Notes: generated by a model not told the origin, from the sequence alone. Numbered from the stretch's first letter, positions 1 to 9,029 are shown. The stretch: 30,623 nucleotides of DNA from an uncultured Bryobacterales bacterium (GCA_937959285.1 CALGAR010000152.1:1-30623), one strand, 5' to 3'. Numbers and translations: made by a program.

Positions 1-93
1 CTGATGCCGCATCCGGAAGACGCCACCGATCCGCTTTGCGGCGGCACCGACGGCATGGGCCTGTTTGAATCGATTGCGGAGAGTTTGGCGTGA
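1..93 (+). CDS. purQ: Phosphoribosylformylglycinamidine synthase subunit PurQ, 3' end only
   Basis: Only the last 30 codons are in the window; the gene starts upstream. The reading frame holds a PHPED motif at residues 3-7 of the fragment, then a GGTDG stretch and the stop TGA. In PurQ the His and Glu of the PHPE motif belong to the Cys-His-Glu triad of the class I glutamine amidotransferase. PurQ supplies ammonia from glutamine to PurL in step four of purine synthesis. The stop overlaps the purL start in a GTGA arrangement (90-93), which indicates translational coupling of two subunits of one complex. The wording of this tail resembles alphaproteobacterial PurQ, as does the front of purL. 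The call rests on a short fragment but is well supported by its position. Confidence 0.85.
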   Translation: MMPHPEDATDPLCGGTDGMGLFESIAESLA

Positions 94-2300
94 GCGAGGC
101 CAAGAAATCAGCCGTGAAATATCCCGACGACCTGATGGGTCTGACGCGCGAGGAATACGACCGCGTTCTGGAGATCATGGGCCGCGAGCCCAACCAGGTC
201 GAGCTTGGCATCTTCTCGGTGATGTGGTCGGAGCATTGCTCCTACAAATCCTCGAAGAAGTGGCTCAAGACCCTGCCGACCAAGGCGCCCTGGGTGATTC
301 AGGGGCCGGGCGAGAATGCCGGCGTGATCGATATCGGCGACGGGCTGGCCGCCATCTTCAAGATGGAAAGCCACAACCATCCGTCCTTCATCGAACCCTA
401 TCAGGGTGCGGCGACCGGCGTCGGCGGCATCCTGCGCGACGTCTTCACCATGGGCGCGCGTCCCGTCGCCAACCTGAATGCGCTGCGCTTCGGCTCGCCT
501 GATCATCCGAAGACCCGGCATCTGGTCTCCGGTGTGGTGCATGGCATCGGCGGCTACGGCAACTGCGTCGGCGTGCCGACCGTGGCCGGCGAGGTGAATT
601 TCCACCCGAGCTACAACGGCAACATCCTGGTCAACGCCATGACCGTTGGTCTGGCGAAGAAAGACAAGATCTTCTATTCGGCCGCCGCGGGCTTAGGCAA
701 TCCGGTCGTCTATGTCGGCTCCAAGACGGGACGCGACGGCATCCATGGCGCCACCATGGCCTCGGCTGAGTTTACCGATGACTCGGAAGAGAAGCGCCCC
801 ACCGTGCAGGTCGGCGATCCCTTTACCGAGAAGCTGCTGATCGAAGCCTGCCTGGAACTGATGGCCACCGACGCCATCGTCGCGATCCAGGATATGGGCG
901 CGGCCGGCCTGACCTCGTCGTCTTTTGAGATGGCGTCGAAGGGCGGCATGGGCATCGAGATCGATCTCGACAAGGTGCCAGCCCGCGAAGCCGGCATGAC
1001 GCCGTTCGAATTCATGCTCTCCGAAAGCCAGGAGCGCATGCTGATGGTGCTCAAGCCCGGCAGCGAAAAGCTCGCGGAAGACATCTTCCGCAAATGGGAG
1101 CTCGATTTCGCCGTCATCGGCCATCTGACCGATACCGGCCGCATGGTGCTGCGCTTCAAGGGCGAGAAGGTCGGCGATCTGCCGATTGATCCGCTGGCGC
1201 AGGCTTCGCCCGAATACGACCGTCCCTGGGTGAAGACCCCGCCGCAGAAGCCGCTCGGCAAGGTCAATCATCCGCTGCCGCTCACCGAGGCACTGCTCAA
1301 GATCGTCGGCAGCCCCGACATGTGCTCGCGCCGCTGGATCTGGGAGCAGTACGACTACCTTGTGCGTTCCAACACCCTGGAAGGGCCGGGGGGAGACGCG
1401 GCGATCATCCGCGTCAAGGAAACCGGAACGTCCATTGCAATGGCGCTCGACGGCAATGAGCGCTATTGTTACCTCTCCCCGAGAGAGGGCGCAAAGCTGA
1501 TCATTGCGGAATGCTGCCGGAACCTTTCGACTGTCGGCGCTCAGCCGGTAGCCACGACCAATAACCTGAACTTTGGCAATCCCGAGCGGCCCGAGATCAT
1601 GGCTCAGCTCGTGGAAGCCATTGAGGGCATGGCGGAAGCGTGCAGCTTCTTTGAGACTCCGATTACGGGTGGAAACGTTAGCCTTTATAACGAAACACTT
1701 GGGGAAGGGATCCATCCAACACCAGTAGTCGGAATCGTGGGCTTGCTGAAGACAATGAAGCCGGCGGGCATCGGATTCAAGGCGCCGGGCCGGTCGATTG
1801 TGCTGCTCGGCGGGCTTGGCTCCTGCGACCTGACTCATTTCGGCGGCACCCAATACGCGAAGGTTGTGCTGAAGCAGCTCTGGGGCATGCCCCCGGTGCT
1901 GGACATGGACTACGAGAAGCGCGTGCAGGCGGCAATTCGCGATGTAGTGCGCCAGGGTTTGGCCGATGCGGCTCATGATCTCAGCGACGGAGGGCTTGCC
2001 GTTGCGCTTGCAGAGTGCGGATTCCCTCACGGAGTTGGCGCGGAGATAGATCTCGATTCGGATCTTCGTCCCGAGTTTCTGCTCTATCATGAAGGGCCTT
2101 CCCGCATCCTCGTTTCCGCGGAGGATGCGGGCCCTATCCTCAGCGTGGCCGCCTCACAGGGTGTCGAGGCTCTGGTTATCGGGCGTACGATTCCGGGACG
2201 GATTGTTGTGAAGAACCGCGGCAGGGCTCTTCTGGACTGCGGCATCGATGATTTGCGGACGCGCTGGAACACGGCGCTGGAGACGTTGTTACGGGCTTAG
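90..2300 (+). CDS. purL: Phosphoribosylformylglycinamidine synthase subunit PurL (mosaic)
   Basis: PurL converts FGAR, ATP and ammonia to FGAM in cytosolic purine synthesis. At 736 residues it is the small PurL type that works with separate PurS and PurQ. Family landmarks seen are WSEHCSYKSS near residue 50, MESHNHPS near 95, the GYGNCVGVPT stretch, VQVGDPF, the QDMGAAGLTSSS segment, and AAHDLSDGG in the C-terminal half. The start is GTG at 90, overlapping the purQ stop. The protein is odd: up to about residue 400-440 it reads like alphaproteobacterial PurL, and afterwards it is a different lineage. Isoleucine codons change with it: 22 of 24 are ATC through residue 440, but only 9 of 18 after that, the rest being ATT or ATA. 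The frame stays open throughout, so the product should be full length. purF follows after 3 bases. Confidence 0.95.
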   Translation: MSEAKKSAVKYPDDLMGLTREEYDRVLEIMGREPNQVELGIFSVMWSEHCSYKSSKKWLKTLPTKAPWVIQGPGENAGVIDIGDGLAAIFKMESHNHPSFIEPYQGAATGVGGILRDVFTMGARPVANLNALRFGSPDHPKTRHLVSGVVHGIGGYGNCVGVPTVAGEVNFHPSYNGNILVNAMTVGLAKKDKIFYSAAAGLGNPVVYVGSKTGRDGIHGATMASAEFTDDSEEKRPTVQVGDPFTEKLLIEACLELMATDAIVAIQDMGAAGLTSSSFEMASKGGMGIEIDLDKVPAREAGMTPFEFMLSESQERMLMVLKPGSEKLAEDIFRKWELDFAVIGHLTDTGRMVLRFKGEKVGDLPIDPLAQASPEYDRPWVKTPPQKPLGKVNHPLPLTEALLKIVGSPDMCSRRWIWEQYDYLVRSNTLEGPGGDAAIIRVKETGTSIAMALDGNERYCYLSPREGAKLIIAECCRNLSTVGAQPVATTNNLNFGNPERPEIMAQLVEAIEGMAEACSFFETPITGGNVSLYNETLGEGIHPTPVVGIVGLLKTMKPAGIGFKAPGRSIVLLGGLGSCDLTHFGGTQYAKVVLKQLWGMPPVLDMDYEKRVQAAIRDVVRQGLADAAHDLSDGGLAVALAECGFPHGVGAEIDLDSDLRPEFLLYHEGPSRILVSAEDAGPILSVAASQGVEALVIGRTIPGRIVVKNRGRALLDCGIDDLRTRWNTALETLLRA

Positions 2301-2303
2301 TCT

Positions 2304-3719
2304 ATGTTTGACAAGTTCCACGACGAATGCGGTGTCTTCGCCATTTATGGCAATCCCGAGGCGGCGAACCTCGCCTACCTCGGTCTCTACGCACTGCAGC
2401 ATCGGGGGCAGGAGAGCGCGGGCATCGCGTCGAGCGACGGACGCCAGATTTACTGCCACAAGAACATGGGGCACGTGGCCGACATCTTCACCCCTGGCGT
2501 CCTCAGCCAGTTGCCCGGCAGCCTGGCCATCGGGCACACGCGGTACTCCACGTCCGGCGACACGGTCTTGTTGAATGCCCAGCCCTTCGCGGTCACCTGC
2601 AACAAGGGCAGCATTGCTGTGGCGCACAACGGGAATATCACGAACGCGGACGAACTGCGCCAGGAGCTCGAGCGCGACGGCTCCATCTTTCAGGCTTCCT
2701 CCGATACGGAGGTTGTCCTTCATCTGGTGGCCCACTCCCGGGAGCGCACGCTCGCCGGGGCGCTTCGCGACGCCCTTCTCCAGCTGGAAGGGGCGTTTTC
2801 CCTGGTGTTTCTCGCTCAGGATCGCATTATCGTTGCCCGTGACCCGCACGGTTTCCGGCCGCTCGCCATGGGGCGAATGCAGCTTTCCGACGGCGGCGTC
2901 AGCTATGTCTTCGCTTCGGAGACCTGCGCCTTTGACTTGATTAACGCCACCTACCTGAGTGACGTCGAGCCAGGGGAGATGGTGATTGTGGGTCCGGAGG
3001 GCGTCACTCGGGAGCGCTATGCTCCGCCACTCAAGCGGGCCCAGTGCGTCTTCGAGCATGTCTATTTCGCGCGTCCCGATTCACTCGTGTTTGGCCGGCC
3101 GGTGCAGCAGTCGAGGGAGATGCTGGGGCGCCTGCTGGCCCGTGAGGCTCCGGTCGAAGCCGACGTCGTCGTTCCCGTTCCTGACTCCGGGGTTGCTGCC
3201 GCTCTGGGCTACGCCGACGAATCCGGCATCCCGTTTCGGCAGGCTCTCATTCGCAATCACTATGTCGGCCGTACATTCATCGAGCCCTCACAGGCAATCC
3301 GTGACTTTGGCGTGAAGCTGAAGCTCAATCCGATCCGTCACCTGCTGCAGGGCAAGCGGGTGGTGCTCGTGGACGACTCGATCGTCCGCGGCACGACGAG
3401 TCAGAAGATCGTGCGTATGGTGCGCAGCGCCGGGGCACGCGAAGTCCACCTTCGTATCTCCTGTCCTCCAACGATCTCTCCCTGCTTCTATGGCGTCGAT
3501 ACTCCGACCAAGCGGGAACTGATCGCAAGCAAGCATTCGGTTGAAGAAATCTGCCGGTTCGTGGAAGCAGATTCTCTTGCCTATCTCCCGCTCACGTCGC
3601 TGCGCGCCGCAGTGGGCGATGAGCGCGACGAGTTCTGCTACGCCTGCTATACGGGCGACTACCCGACCGAACTGGTGCAGATCGAGCAGCTGATGCAGAG
3701 CAAGGAGCTCGGCCGCTAA
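2304..3719 (+). CDS. purF: Amidophosphoribosyltransferase PurF
   Basis: PurF catalyses the committed step of purine synthesis, PRPP plus glutamine to 5-phosphoribosylamine, in the cytosol. The N-terminal glutaminase nucleophile is Cys9 in DECGVFAIYG, so a propeptide of about eight residues would be removed. ALQHRGQESAGI and the TRYSTSG segment are typical Ntn-amidotransferase signatures. The C-terminal phosphoribosyltransferase half carries the PRPP loop VLVDDSIVRGTT at about 354-365. Cys248, Cys387, Cys445 and Cys448 lie where the Bacillus subtilis enzyme binds its 4Fe-4S cluster, so this is the iron-sulfur type. The length of 471 residues is normal. The start is ATG three bases after purL, in one operon with it, without a strong Shine-Dalgarno site. 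Feedback inhibition by nucleotides is known for the family. Confidence 0.97.
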   Translation: MFDKFHDECGVFAIYGNPEAANLAYLGLYALQHRGQESAGIASSDGRQIYCHKNMGHVADIFTPGVLSQLPGSLAIGHTRYSTSGDTVLLNAQPFAVTCNKGSIAVAHNGNITNADELRQELERDGSIFQASSDTEVVLHLVAHSRERTLAGALRDALLQLEGAFSLVFLAQDRIIVARDPHGFRPLAMGRMQLSDGGVSYVFASETCAFDLINATYLSDVEPGEMVIVGPEGVTRERYAPPLKRAQCVFEHVYFARPDSLVFGRPVQQSREMLGRLLAREAPVEADVVVPVPDSGVAAALGYADESGIPFRQALIRNHYVGRTFIEPSQAIRDFGVKLKLNPIRHLLQGKRVVLVDDSIVRGTTSQKIVRMVRSAGAREVHLRISCPPTISPCFYGVDTPTKRELIASKHSVEEICRFVEADSLAYLPLTSLRAAVGDERDEFCYACYTGDYPTELVQIEQLMQSKELGR

Positions 3720-3756
3720 GCGATTCGAACCTTCGCGGCGGATTTGCTCAAAACGC

Positions 3757-3762
3757 TATACT
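3757..3762 (+). promoter_or_regulatory. Candidate -10 element (TATACT) for a leaderless aminotransferase mRNA
   Basis: TATACT matches the TATAAT consensus at five of six positions and ends 7 bases before the ATG at 3770. Transcription would then begin at or next to the start codon. No Shine-Dalgarno sequence lies before that ATG, which fits a leaderless message. No convincing -35 hexamer is visible at the usual spacing, so the call is weak. Confidence 0.3.
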
Positions 3763-3769
3763 TGGTCGC

Positions 3770-4975
3770 ATGCCAGCTGCCGTTGCCTCCTCAGCTCTGA
3801 ACGTTCCTCATTCCCGCATTCGAGAGCTCGCCGAATTTGCAATGGCGATGGATGCAGCGGCCCAGGATCCGTCGGAGAAAGTCATCCGGCTCTACTTCGG
3901 CGAGTCCAACCTTCCCACGCCCGAGTTCATCAAGCGAGCAGCACAGAAGGCGCTGGCTGACGGATTCACGTTCTATACAGAGAACGCCGGAATGCCCTCT
4001 CTTCGCCGCGGCCTTGCCCGGTACTACGAAGAGAAGCACCAGGTGAAGCTCGATCCGGAAACGGAGATCGTTGTGACGGCGTCGGGCGTGCAGGCCCTCA
4101 ATGTCGGCATCCGCTGTGTCCTCGACCCCGGCGATGAAGCCATCGTACTTACTCCCACCTGGCCGAACGGCTCGGCCAATGTGCTGATGGCAAATGCGGC
4201 TGTCAGGCAGATCGCGCACCTGCTCTGCGGCAGCCGGTACGAAATCGATTTTGACGCGCTTGAACGCGCTGTGACGCCGCGCACGAAACTGCTGCTATAT
4301 ACCTCACCATCGAATCCCCTCGGCTGGGTAGCGAGCGTCGACGAGCAGCAGAAGCTGCTCGACTTTGCGAGGCGTCACGGCATCTGGCTGATGGCGGATG
4401 AGGTGTACGAGCGGCTTTACTATCCGCCTGACGGGCTCGGTGTGCCTGCTCCCTCCATCCTCCGGCTCGCGACCCGCGAGGACGCCGTGATCGTTGTGCA
4501 ATCGTTCTCCAAGACCTACTGCATGACCGGCTGGCGGCTTGGCTGGCTCGTTGCGCGGAAAGATCTTGCCGAACGGGCGGCCCGTCTCAATGAATTCATC
4601 GTGTCGCACGGGCCGAGCATGGTTCAGCGCGCAGCCGAAACGGCGCTGCTTTGGGGCGAAAGTTCGATCAGGGAAATGCTTGCCCGTTTGAAGGAGAATC
4701 GCGACCTTTGTCTCGATTTTCTAAGCCGCATTCCCGGCGTTATGGTGCCGAAGCCGGATGGCGCCTTCTACCTTTTTCCAAGGATTGATGGGCTAAAAGA
4801 TTCGTTCGCCTTCTGCAAGCAGCTCCTGCTCGAAACCCGCGTCGGACTTGCGCCCGGAGTCGCCTTTGGCGAGGGCGGCGAGGGCTCCGTACGCATCTGC
4901 TATGCCGCAGAGCGGCAGCTCCTTGAGCAGGCGCTTCCTCGCATCGCCGACTTCCTTAGACACTTCCCGCGGTAA
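3770..4975 (+). CDS. Class I/II pyridoxal-phosphate aminotransferase (aspartate aminotransferase family)
   Basis: The 401-residue protein has the fold type I aminotransferase landmarks. The PLP-binding lysine is Lys248 in SFSKTYCMTGWRLGW. The pyridine-nitrogen Asp is Asp210 in MADEVYERLYYP, and the PLP-contacting Asn is in TSPSNPLG near 182. A C-terminal Arg in SVRICYA probably binds the substrate carboxylate. It transfers amino groups between an amino acid and 2-oxoglutarate or a similar acceptor. The sequence does not fix the substrate; aspartate, alanine or aromatic aminotransferases and methionine-salvage types look alike at this level. The first ~30 residues are not conserved-looking, so ATG at 3842 is an alternative start. 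The gene stands alone downstream of purF, with a possible leaderless promoter. Confidence 0.88.
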   Translation: MPAAVASSALNVPHSRIRELAEFAMAMDAAAQDPSEKVIRLYFGESNLPTPEFIKRAAQKALADGFTFYTENAGMPSLRRGLARYYEEKHQVKLDPETEIVVTASGVQALNVGIRCVLDPGDEAIVLTPTWPNGSANVLMANAAVRQIAHLLCGSRYEIDFDALERAVTPRTKLLLYTSPSNPLGWVASVDEQQKLLDFARRHGIWLMADEVYERLYYPPDGLGVPAPSILRLATREDAVIVVQSFSKTYCMTGWRLGWLVARKDLAERAARLNEFIVSHGPSMVQRAAETALLWGESSIREMLARLKENRDLCLDFLSRIPGVMVPKPDGAFYLFPRIDGLKDSFAFCKQLLLETRVGLAPGVAFGEGGEGSVRICYAAERQLLEQALPRIADFLRHFPR

Positions 4976-5023
4976 CGCAAGGTGTTTCTTACCCGAAGAT
5001 AGGCAAGGTTCTCTATAGAAATT

Positions 5024-5045
5024 TCGAAGTCAGCCGATACTTCGA
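5024..5045. terminator. Inverted repeat after the aminotransferase gene, possible terminator
   Basis: Seven-base arms TCGAAGT (5024-5030) and ACTTCGA (5039-5045) flank an 8-base loop. On the plus strand they are followed by a T-rich stretch (TTGTGGTTTCTCT) without a clean T run. It lies 49 bases after the aminotransferase stop and 95 bases before the next gene. A weak intrinsic terminator fits best; an operator for the downstream gene is the alternative. Confidence 0.3.
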
Positions 5046-5140
5046 TTGTGGTTTCTCTGCCTGGTTGAAAACGAGGGCTTTGAGGAGGCGCAATGGATGT
5101 TGGTAGTAGCGGAATCCTGATTCGCTAGGAGTACAGCGGT

Positions 5141-6253
5141 ATGAAGGGCTTTCTTCTTCGACTCCTCATGTTGCCCGCTCTGCTGCTCCTGATTACGCAA
5201 ACCTACAAAGTTTGGCATAGAGTAGCCTCCGTCCGGCTTGCTTCTGCGACTTGGGCGCGGCGGGACGTCCCATCCGTCGCCAACCCGGTCGCACAGGATC
5301 CTCAAACATCCTCTAAGGCAGGAGAGACGTTCAATACGGATGCGGCGGTCGTTGTCGCCGCGCATTACTCTCAGGCTCAAGACGTGGAGCGATGTGTTCC
5401 ATGCGCTCGCCAACTGGCGCAAGCGCCGGACGCAGACCTGGATCCGCTCTTCGAGCAGCTCCTGAATCTAGGCCGCGATGCTTCGAAGATTCGTGCCCAG
5501 GTAATCGCGGGACTTCCAAAGGTGGAAAGGGCATGGCTGGCCTATCTGGTCCGTCATGACCGGACCGATCTTGCGGACGAAATCCTTCCCAATATGCTAA
5601 GCCGGGCCGATGCGGACGACATTCCGGTTCTGCTGACGTACATCGAACGGCAGTTGAGTAAGCAGGATACCAGCCGCGCTCTGGCGGTATGGAATGAGAT
5701 GGCCTTCAAACAGGTCATACCGTTCCCGGTGCTCCGGCCCGCTCAAGGCCGCATTCTCTCCAATGTGGCGAACCCCAAGGCCGCCGCAGAGCAGGGATTC
5801 GATTGGCGAACCGGCTGCGCTGGTACGATCAAGCTCCTGCGTGAGAAGGTGGCGGACTCCACGCGGCTTACCCTCGTCTTTGACGGCAAGGGCCCGGATT
5901 CCTGCTCGGTGCTCAGTCAATTTGTTCCGGTGAAAAGGAATCACTCCTACTTGCTGCGATTTCAGTACCGGACAGAAGGGATGGAGGGAGGCACGGGACT
6001 TGTCTGGTCGTTACTTTCGCCGGACGAGGATCGCCCGGCCAAGGGTATTCCGCTGATGGCGTCAGAGGCATGGCGTAGCGCTTCTGCTCCATTAACTGCT
6101 CCTGTATCATCCCTGGCGCGGCTGGCGCTATCCAAAACGCCGGAGCCGGGAAGCGGCGTCCTGGAAGGAAGACTGATGCTGCGGTATCTTTCGTTGGAGC
6201 CTCTTGGCCCCGGCACTCGCCACGTCCGGCGCGAGCCGCTGTCTTTACCGTAG
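5141..6253 (+). CDS. Membrane-anchored hypothetical protein with C-terminal beta-sandwich-like region
   Basis: The 370-residue protein starts with a hydrophobic segment at about 4-20 (LLRLLMLPALLLLITQ), a signal anchor or uncleaved signal peptide. The bulk is therefore probably periplasmic. Residues ~90-200 are helical and repeat-like (DPLFEQLLNLG, LADEILPNML, RALAVWNEM), resembling degenerate TPR units. From about 220 the sequence turns beta-rich, with FDWRTGC and RYRTEGMEGGTGLVW segments like a carbohydrate-binding jelly roll. A CVPC pair occurs at 85-88. AGGAG at 5127-5131 sits 9 bases before the ATG and supports the start. I do not recognise a named family. I recall similar TPR-plus-beta-sandwich proteins near acidobacterial exopolysaccharide genes, but no such neighbours are adjacent. 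It ends 6 bases from the convergent kinase gene. Confidence 0.7.
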   Translation: MKGFLLRLLMLPALLLLITQTYKVWHRVASVRLASATWARRDVPSVANPVAQDPQTSSKAGETFNTDAAVVVAAHYSQAQDVERCVPCARQLAQAPDADLDPLFEQLLNLGRDASKIRAQVIAGLPKVERAWLAYLVRHDRTDLADEILPNMLSRADADDIPVLLTYIERQLSKQDTSRALAVWNEMAFKQVIPFPVLRPAQGRILSNVANPKAAAEQGFDWRTGCAGTIKLLREKVADSTRLTLVFDGKGPDSCSVLSQFVPVKRNHSYLLRFQYRTEGMEGGTGLVWSLLSPDEDRPAKGIPLMASEAWRSASAPLTAPVSSLARLALSKTPEPGSGVLEGRLMLRYLSLEPLGPGTRHVRREPLSLP

Positions 6254-6259
6254 CGCCAA

Positions 6260-8869
6260 CTACTTCATTGCGGCCACCCGCAAGCCGGACTGGCAGGCCT
6301 CAATCTCTTTCTTCAAGGTGGCAGTATCGACGACGAAGCCAGAAAAGAAAGAGCGGTTCAGCTTTCCTTGCCGCTCAATCGGCTCGATGATTCCCAGGGC
6401 CGTCCGGAATTCGGATATGGCGTCCTCATAAGCCTGCCGCCGTCGTCCTGCTGCGATTCTAGAGGATTCGGCTCGAGCACGATGCGCCCTGCCAAGCATT
6501 GCGCGGGAGATGCCGAGCCCGATCTGCGCGAAGACATCATCGGCATCGATCGCCGCCACTCGCTCGCTGATCGCGACACTCCGGCTGATGATGCTTATGG
6601 CTTCGTCTATCCGGCCCATTGCAAGCAGCAAGCGTCCAACAGCACGCTGGCTGTCGCTCAGGAAGTTCCTGACGCGAACGTCTTCGGGATCGCTGTTTGC
6701 CAGAGTTTGACGCTCAGTCAGCGACTTCTGCGCATAGGTAAGCGCCTGGTCGATATGACCCCGGCGTTCGAGGATTGTGCTCAGTTGGGCATAACTTCTC
6801 GCCAGCTCGAATCGAGTCTGAGCATCCGTGGGATTTTGCGAGAGATGCGCTTCCTGGATTGCGATGCTTTCCTCGTAACGGTCAAGACCGCCGGGTCCCG
6901 GCAGGTGGGAGAGAGCCCAACCGAGGTTGCTATTGGCGGCGGCCCAGCCCAAGCGCGCCGATTCGTCGGCTGGGTTTGCGCTTTTCAGGCGGTCGTAAAT
7001 ATCCACTTCGCGCCGCCGGAGCTCGGCAATCTGTGGCCAGTCCGCCTTGCCAATTAGCGGCCGGACGAGCTGTGAGTAGGTGGAGGCGAGCTCCTTCAAA
7101 GCTTTCGGGTCGGAAGGATCCTCAGAAACGAGCTGCTCCCGGATCGCAAGCGCTTGCCGTAGCGAGGCGATTGCATCGTCGATGTCTCCCATCGCGAGCT
7201 GCATATCACCCACTGTCGCCAGACTGCTCGCCAATTCATCCCGAAGTTCCCTGGACGCCGGATCACCCGCCACTAGGGATTGTCGAATCGCCAGCGCCTT
7301 CTTGTAGCTTGCCAGTGCTTCGGCAGACCTTCCGAGATTGGCGTTAAACGAGCCCCCGAGAATGTCGCCGACCTTCTGATAGGCGGCTGCCAGCTCCCGC
7401 TGCAAGCCGCGATCGCCACCCGCTTCGCTTGCCAGCCGGTCCAGATATTCCAATCCAAGATGGACGATCCGCTCGCGGGCAGGAGTTGAGCCCGGCAATG
7501 CCGCGATGGCCCCATCCACCTCAAACAGGAACGCGTTTGCGAGCTGGCGCACCTCGTTAAAGCGGCGCTGGGCCCGCCAGGACTGCCATGCGGTGGAAGC
7601 GACGCCGGCAGCGAGCGTCACCCCAAGAAGCGAGCCAGCAAGAACGATTCCGCGATTCCGCCGGACGAACTTGCGCGTCCGATACAGCACGGTGTCCTTC
7701 CGCGCTGTGACGGTTCGGCCAGCCAGATGCCGGTCGATGTCTCTGCCCAACTGCTCGACGGAAAGATAGCGGCGCTCCGGCTCCTTGCGGAGGGTCATCA
7801 AGACGATATTGTCGAGATCTCCGGAAAGCCGGCGGCGAAGGCGATTGACATCTCCTTCCCGCGTCCGGCTCACGACCTCAGGAGTCAACTTGATATCCTG
7901 GCCGGCCTGAGTAATGACCTCCACTCGATTGATGACCGTGCTTGGCCGTGCAGGCTCATCCTCGCAGATAACCCGCAGGGCTTCCGGCGGCGACATTCCC
8001 TTGACGCGGTACGGCTTGTGTCCGGTTAAGAGCTCGTAGAGGATCAGGCCCAGCTGATAGATATCGCTAGCCGTCGTGATTCGTTCGCCCCGGATTTGCT
8101 CCGGACTGGCGTAGTCCGGCGTCATCGCCCGGATTTCGCTGACGGTCGGGTCAGAGCCGTTAGCCAGCAGGTCCGACACGAGCAACTTGGCGATGCCGAA
8201 ATCCAGCAGCTTCGGATCTCCCTCGGAAGTCACGAGAATGTTGCCTGGCTTGAGATCCCGGTGTACCACGAGGTTGCGGTGGGCATACTCTACCGCACTG
8301 CAAACTTTGCGAAACAGCCGCAGGCGTTCGGTCGTATTGAGCCGGTTCGCGTCGGCGTATTCCAGCAAGTTGAGGCCTTCGATATACTCCATCACGAAGT
8401 ACGGAACGCCGTCTTTTGTCGTACCGCCATCGAGAAGTCTGGCGATGTAGGGATGATCGAGGCTGGCGAGAATCTGCCGTTCGTGCCGGAACCGTTGAAG
8501 GATGGCCTCGGAATCCATGCCCGGCTTTACGAGCTTGACTGCCACCTGCTTCTGGAACTCGTCGTCGGCACGGATGGCTCTGTAGACCGTTCCCATGCCA
8601 CCCCGCCCTATCTCAGCGAGCAGGAAGTACGGGCCGACCCGCTGGCCCACCCATTCGTTCTCGGGAAGCGGCACTAGGTGCAGGTTGGGGACCACGGGCT
8701 CATCGAGGAGCGTTTCCGCCTCTTCATAGGATCGAATGAGCGATTCCACTTCTTCCCGGATTTTGGGAGTGGGGCAGTGTTTGTCGAGGAAGCGGGCCCG
8801 CTCTTCGGGGAGGAGTTCGAGCGCACGATCCACCAGCTCTTTTACGATTTCCCATTCGGCTGGCGTCAT
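6260..8869 (-). CDS. Transmembrane Ser/Thr protein kinase with C-terminal TPR sensor region
   Basis: This is a PknB-type kinase of 869 residues. The kinase domain (about 80-345) has the glycine loop IGRGGMGTVY, the ATP-binding Lys in VAVKLVKPG (about 112), the catalytic HRDLKPGN (Asp about 205), the DFG motif in LLDFGIAKL (about 223) and DYASPEQI, all intact. A juxtamembrane region leads to one transmembrane helix (about 408-428). About 430 residues of TPR-like helices then follow outside the membrane, with repeated A-x-A-x-Y-K-K-A-L and RQALAIREQLV patterns. It should autophosphorylate and relay an envelope or ligand signal, as such kinases do; the substrate is unknown. I chose ATG at 8869, because the longer alternative needs a TTG at 8896. 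A TACACT element 13 bases upstream could be its -10. No linked sigma factor gene was seen. Confidence 0.93.
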   Translation of the reverse strand: MTPAEWEIVKELVDRALELLPEERARFLDKHCPTPKIREEVESLIRSYEEAETLLDEPVVPNLHLVPLPENEWVGQRVGPYFLLAEIGRGGMGTVYRAIRADDEFQKQVAVKLVKPGMDSEAILQRFRHERQILASLDHPYIARLLDGGTTKDGVPYFVMEYIEGLNLLEYADANRLNTTERLRLFRKVCSAVEYAHRNLVVHRDLKPGNILVTSEGDPKLLDFGIAKLLVSDLLANGSDPTVSEIRAMTPDYASPEQIRGERITTASDIYQLGLILYELLTGHKPYRVKGMSPPEALRVICEDEPARPSTVINRVEVITQAGQDIKLTPEVVSRTREGDVNRLRRRLSGDLDNIVLMTLRKEPERRYLSVEQLGRDIDRHLAGRTVTARKDTVLYRTRKFVRRNRGIVLAGSLLGVTLAAGVASTAWQSWRAQRRFNEVRQLANAFLFEVDGAIAALPGSTPARERIVHLGLEYLDRLASEAGGDRGLQRELAAAYQKVGDILGGSFNANLGRSAEALASYKKALAIRQSLVAGDPASRELRDELASSLATVGDMQLAMGDIDDAIASLRQALAIREQLVSEDPSDPKALKELASTYSQLVRPLIGKADWPQIAELRRREVDIYDRLKSANPADESARLGWAAANSNLGWALSHLPGPGGLDRYEESIAIQEAHLSQNPTDAQTRFELARSYAQLSTILERRGHIDQALTYAQKSLTERQTLANSDPEDVRVRNFLSDSQRAVGRLLLAMGRIDEAISIISRSVAISERVAAIDADDVFAQIGLGISRAMLGRAHRARAESSRIAAGRRRQAYEDAISEFRTALGIIEPIERQGKLNRSFFSGFVVDTATLKKEIEACQSGLRVAAMK

Positions 8870-9029
8870 GGTCGTACGGCTCAGTGTAGCAGGCAACGGC
8901 GCTGGCTGCGATGAATTTCACGCCCGCTTCCTTTGTGCGTGTACAATTACATCGTCTTCGGCCATGTTGCCCGGTAGCGCCTGGCGCACCGTGTCAGGAG
9001 TGCGCATCCTTGCCCGCTGGTGCATTATG

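Noticed and set aside
693..2090. Long minus-strand open frame (465 codons) opposite purL
   Set aside because: It lies wholly over an intact, motif-rich purL on the other strand and shows no protein-family feature; it is a shadow of GC-rich coding sequence.
8870..8896. Nine-residue upstream extension of the kinase from a TTG
   Set aside because: It needs a rare start with no Shine-Dalgarno site, while ATG at 8869 begins in the usual MTPAEWE manner of such kinases.
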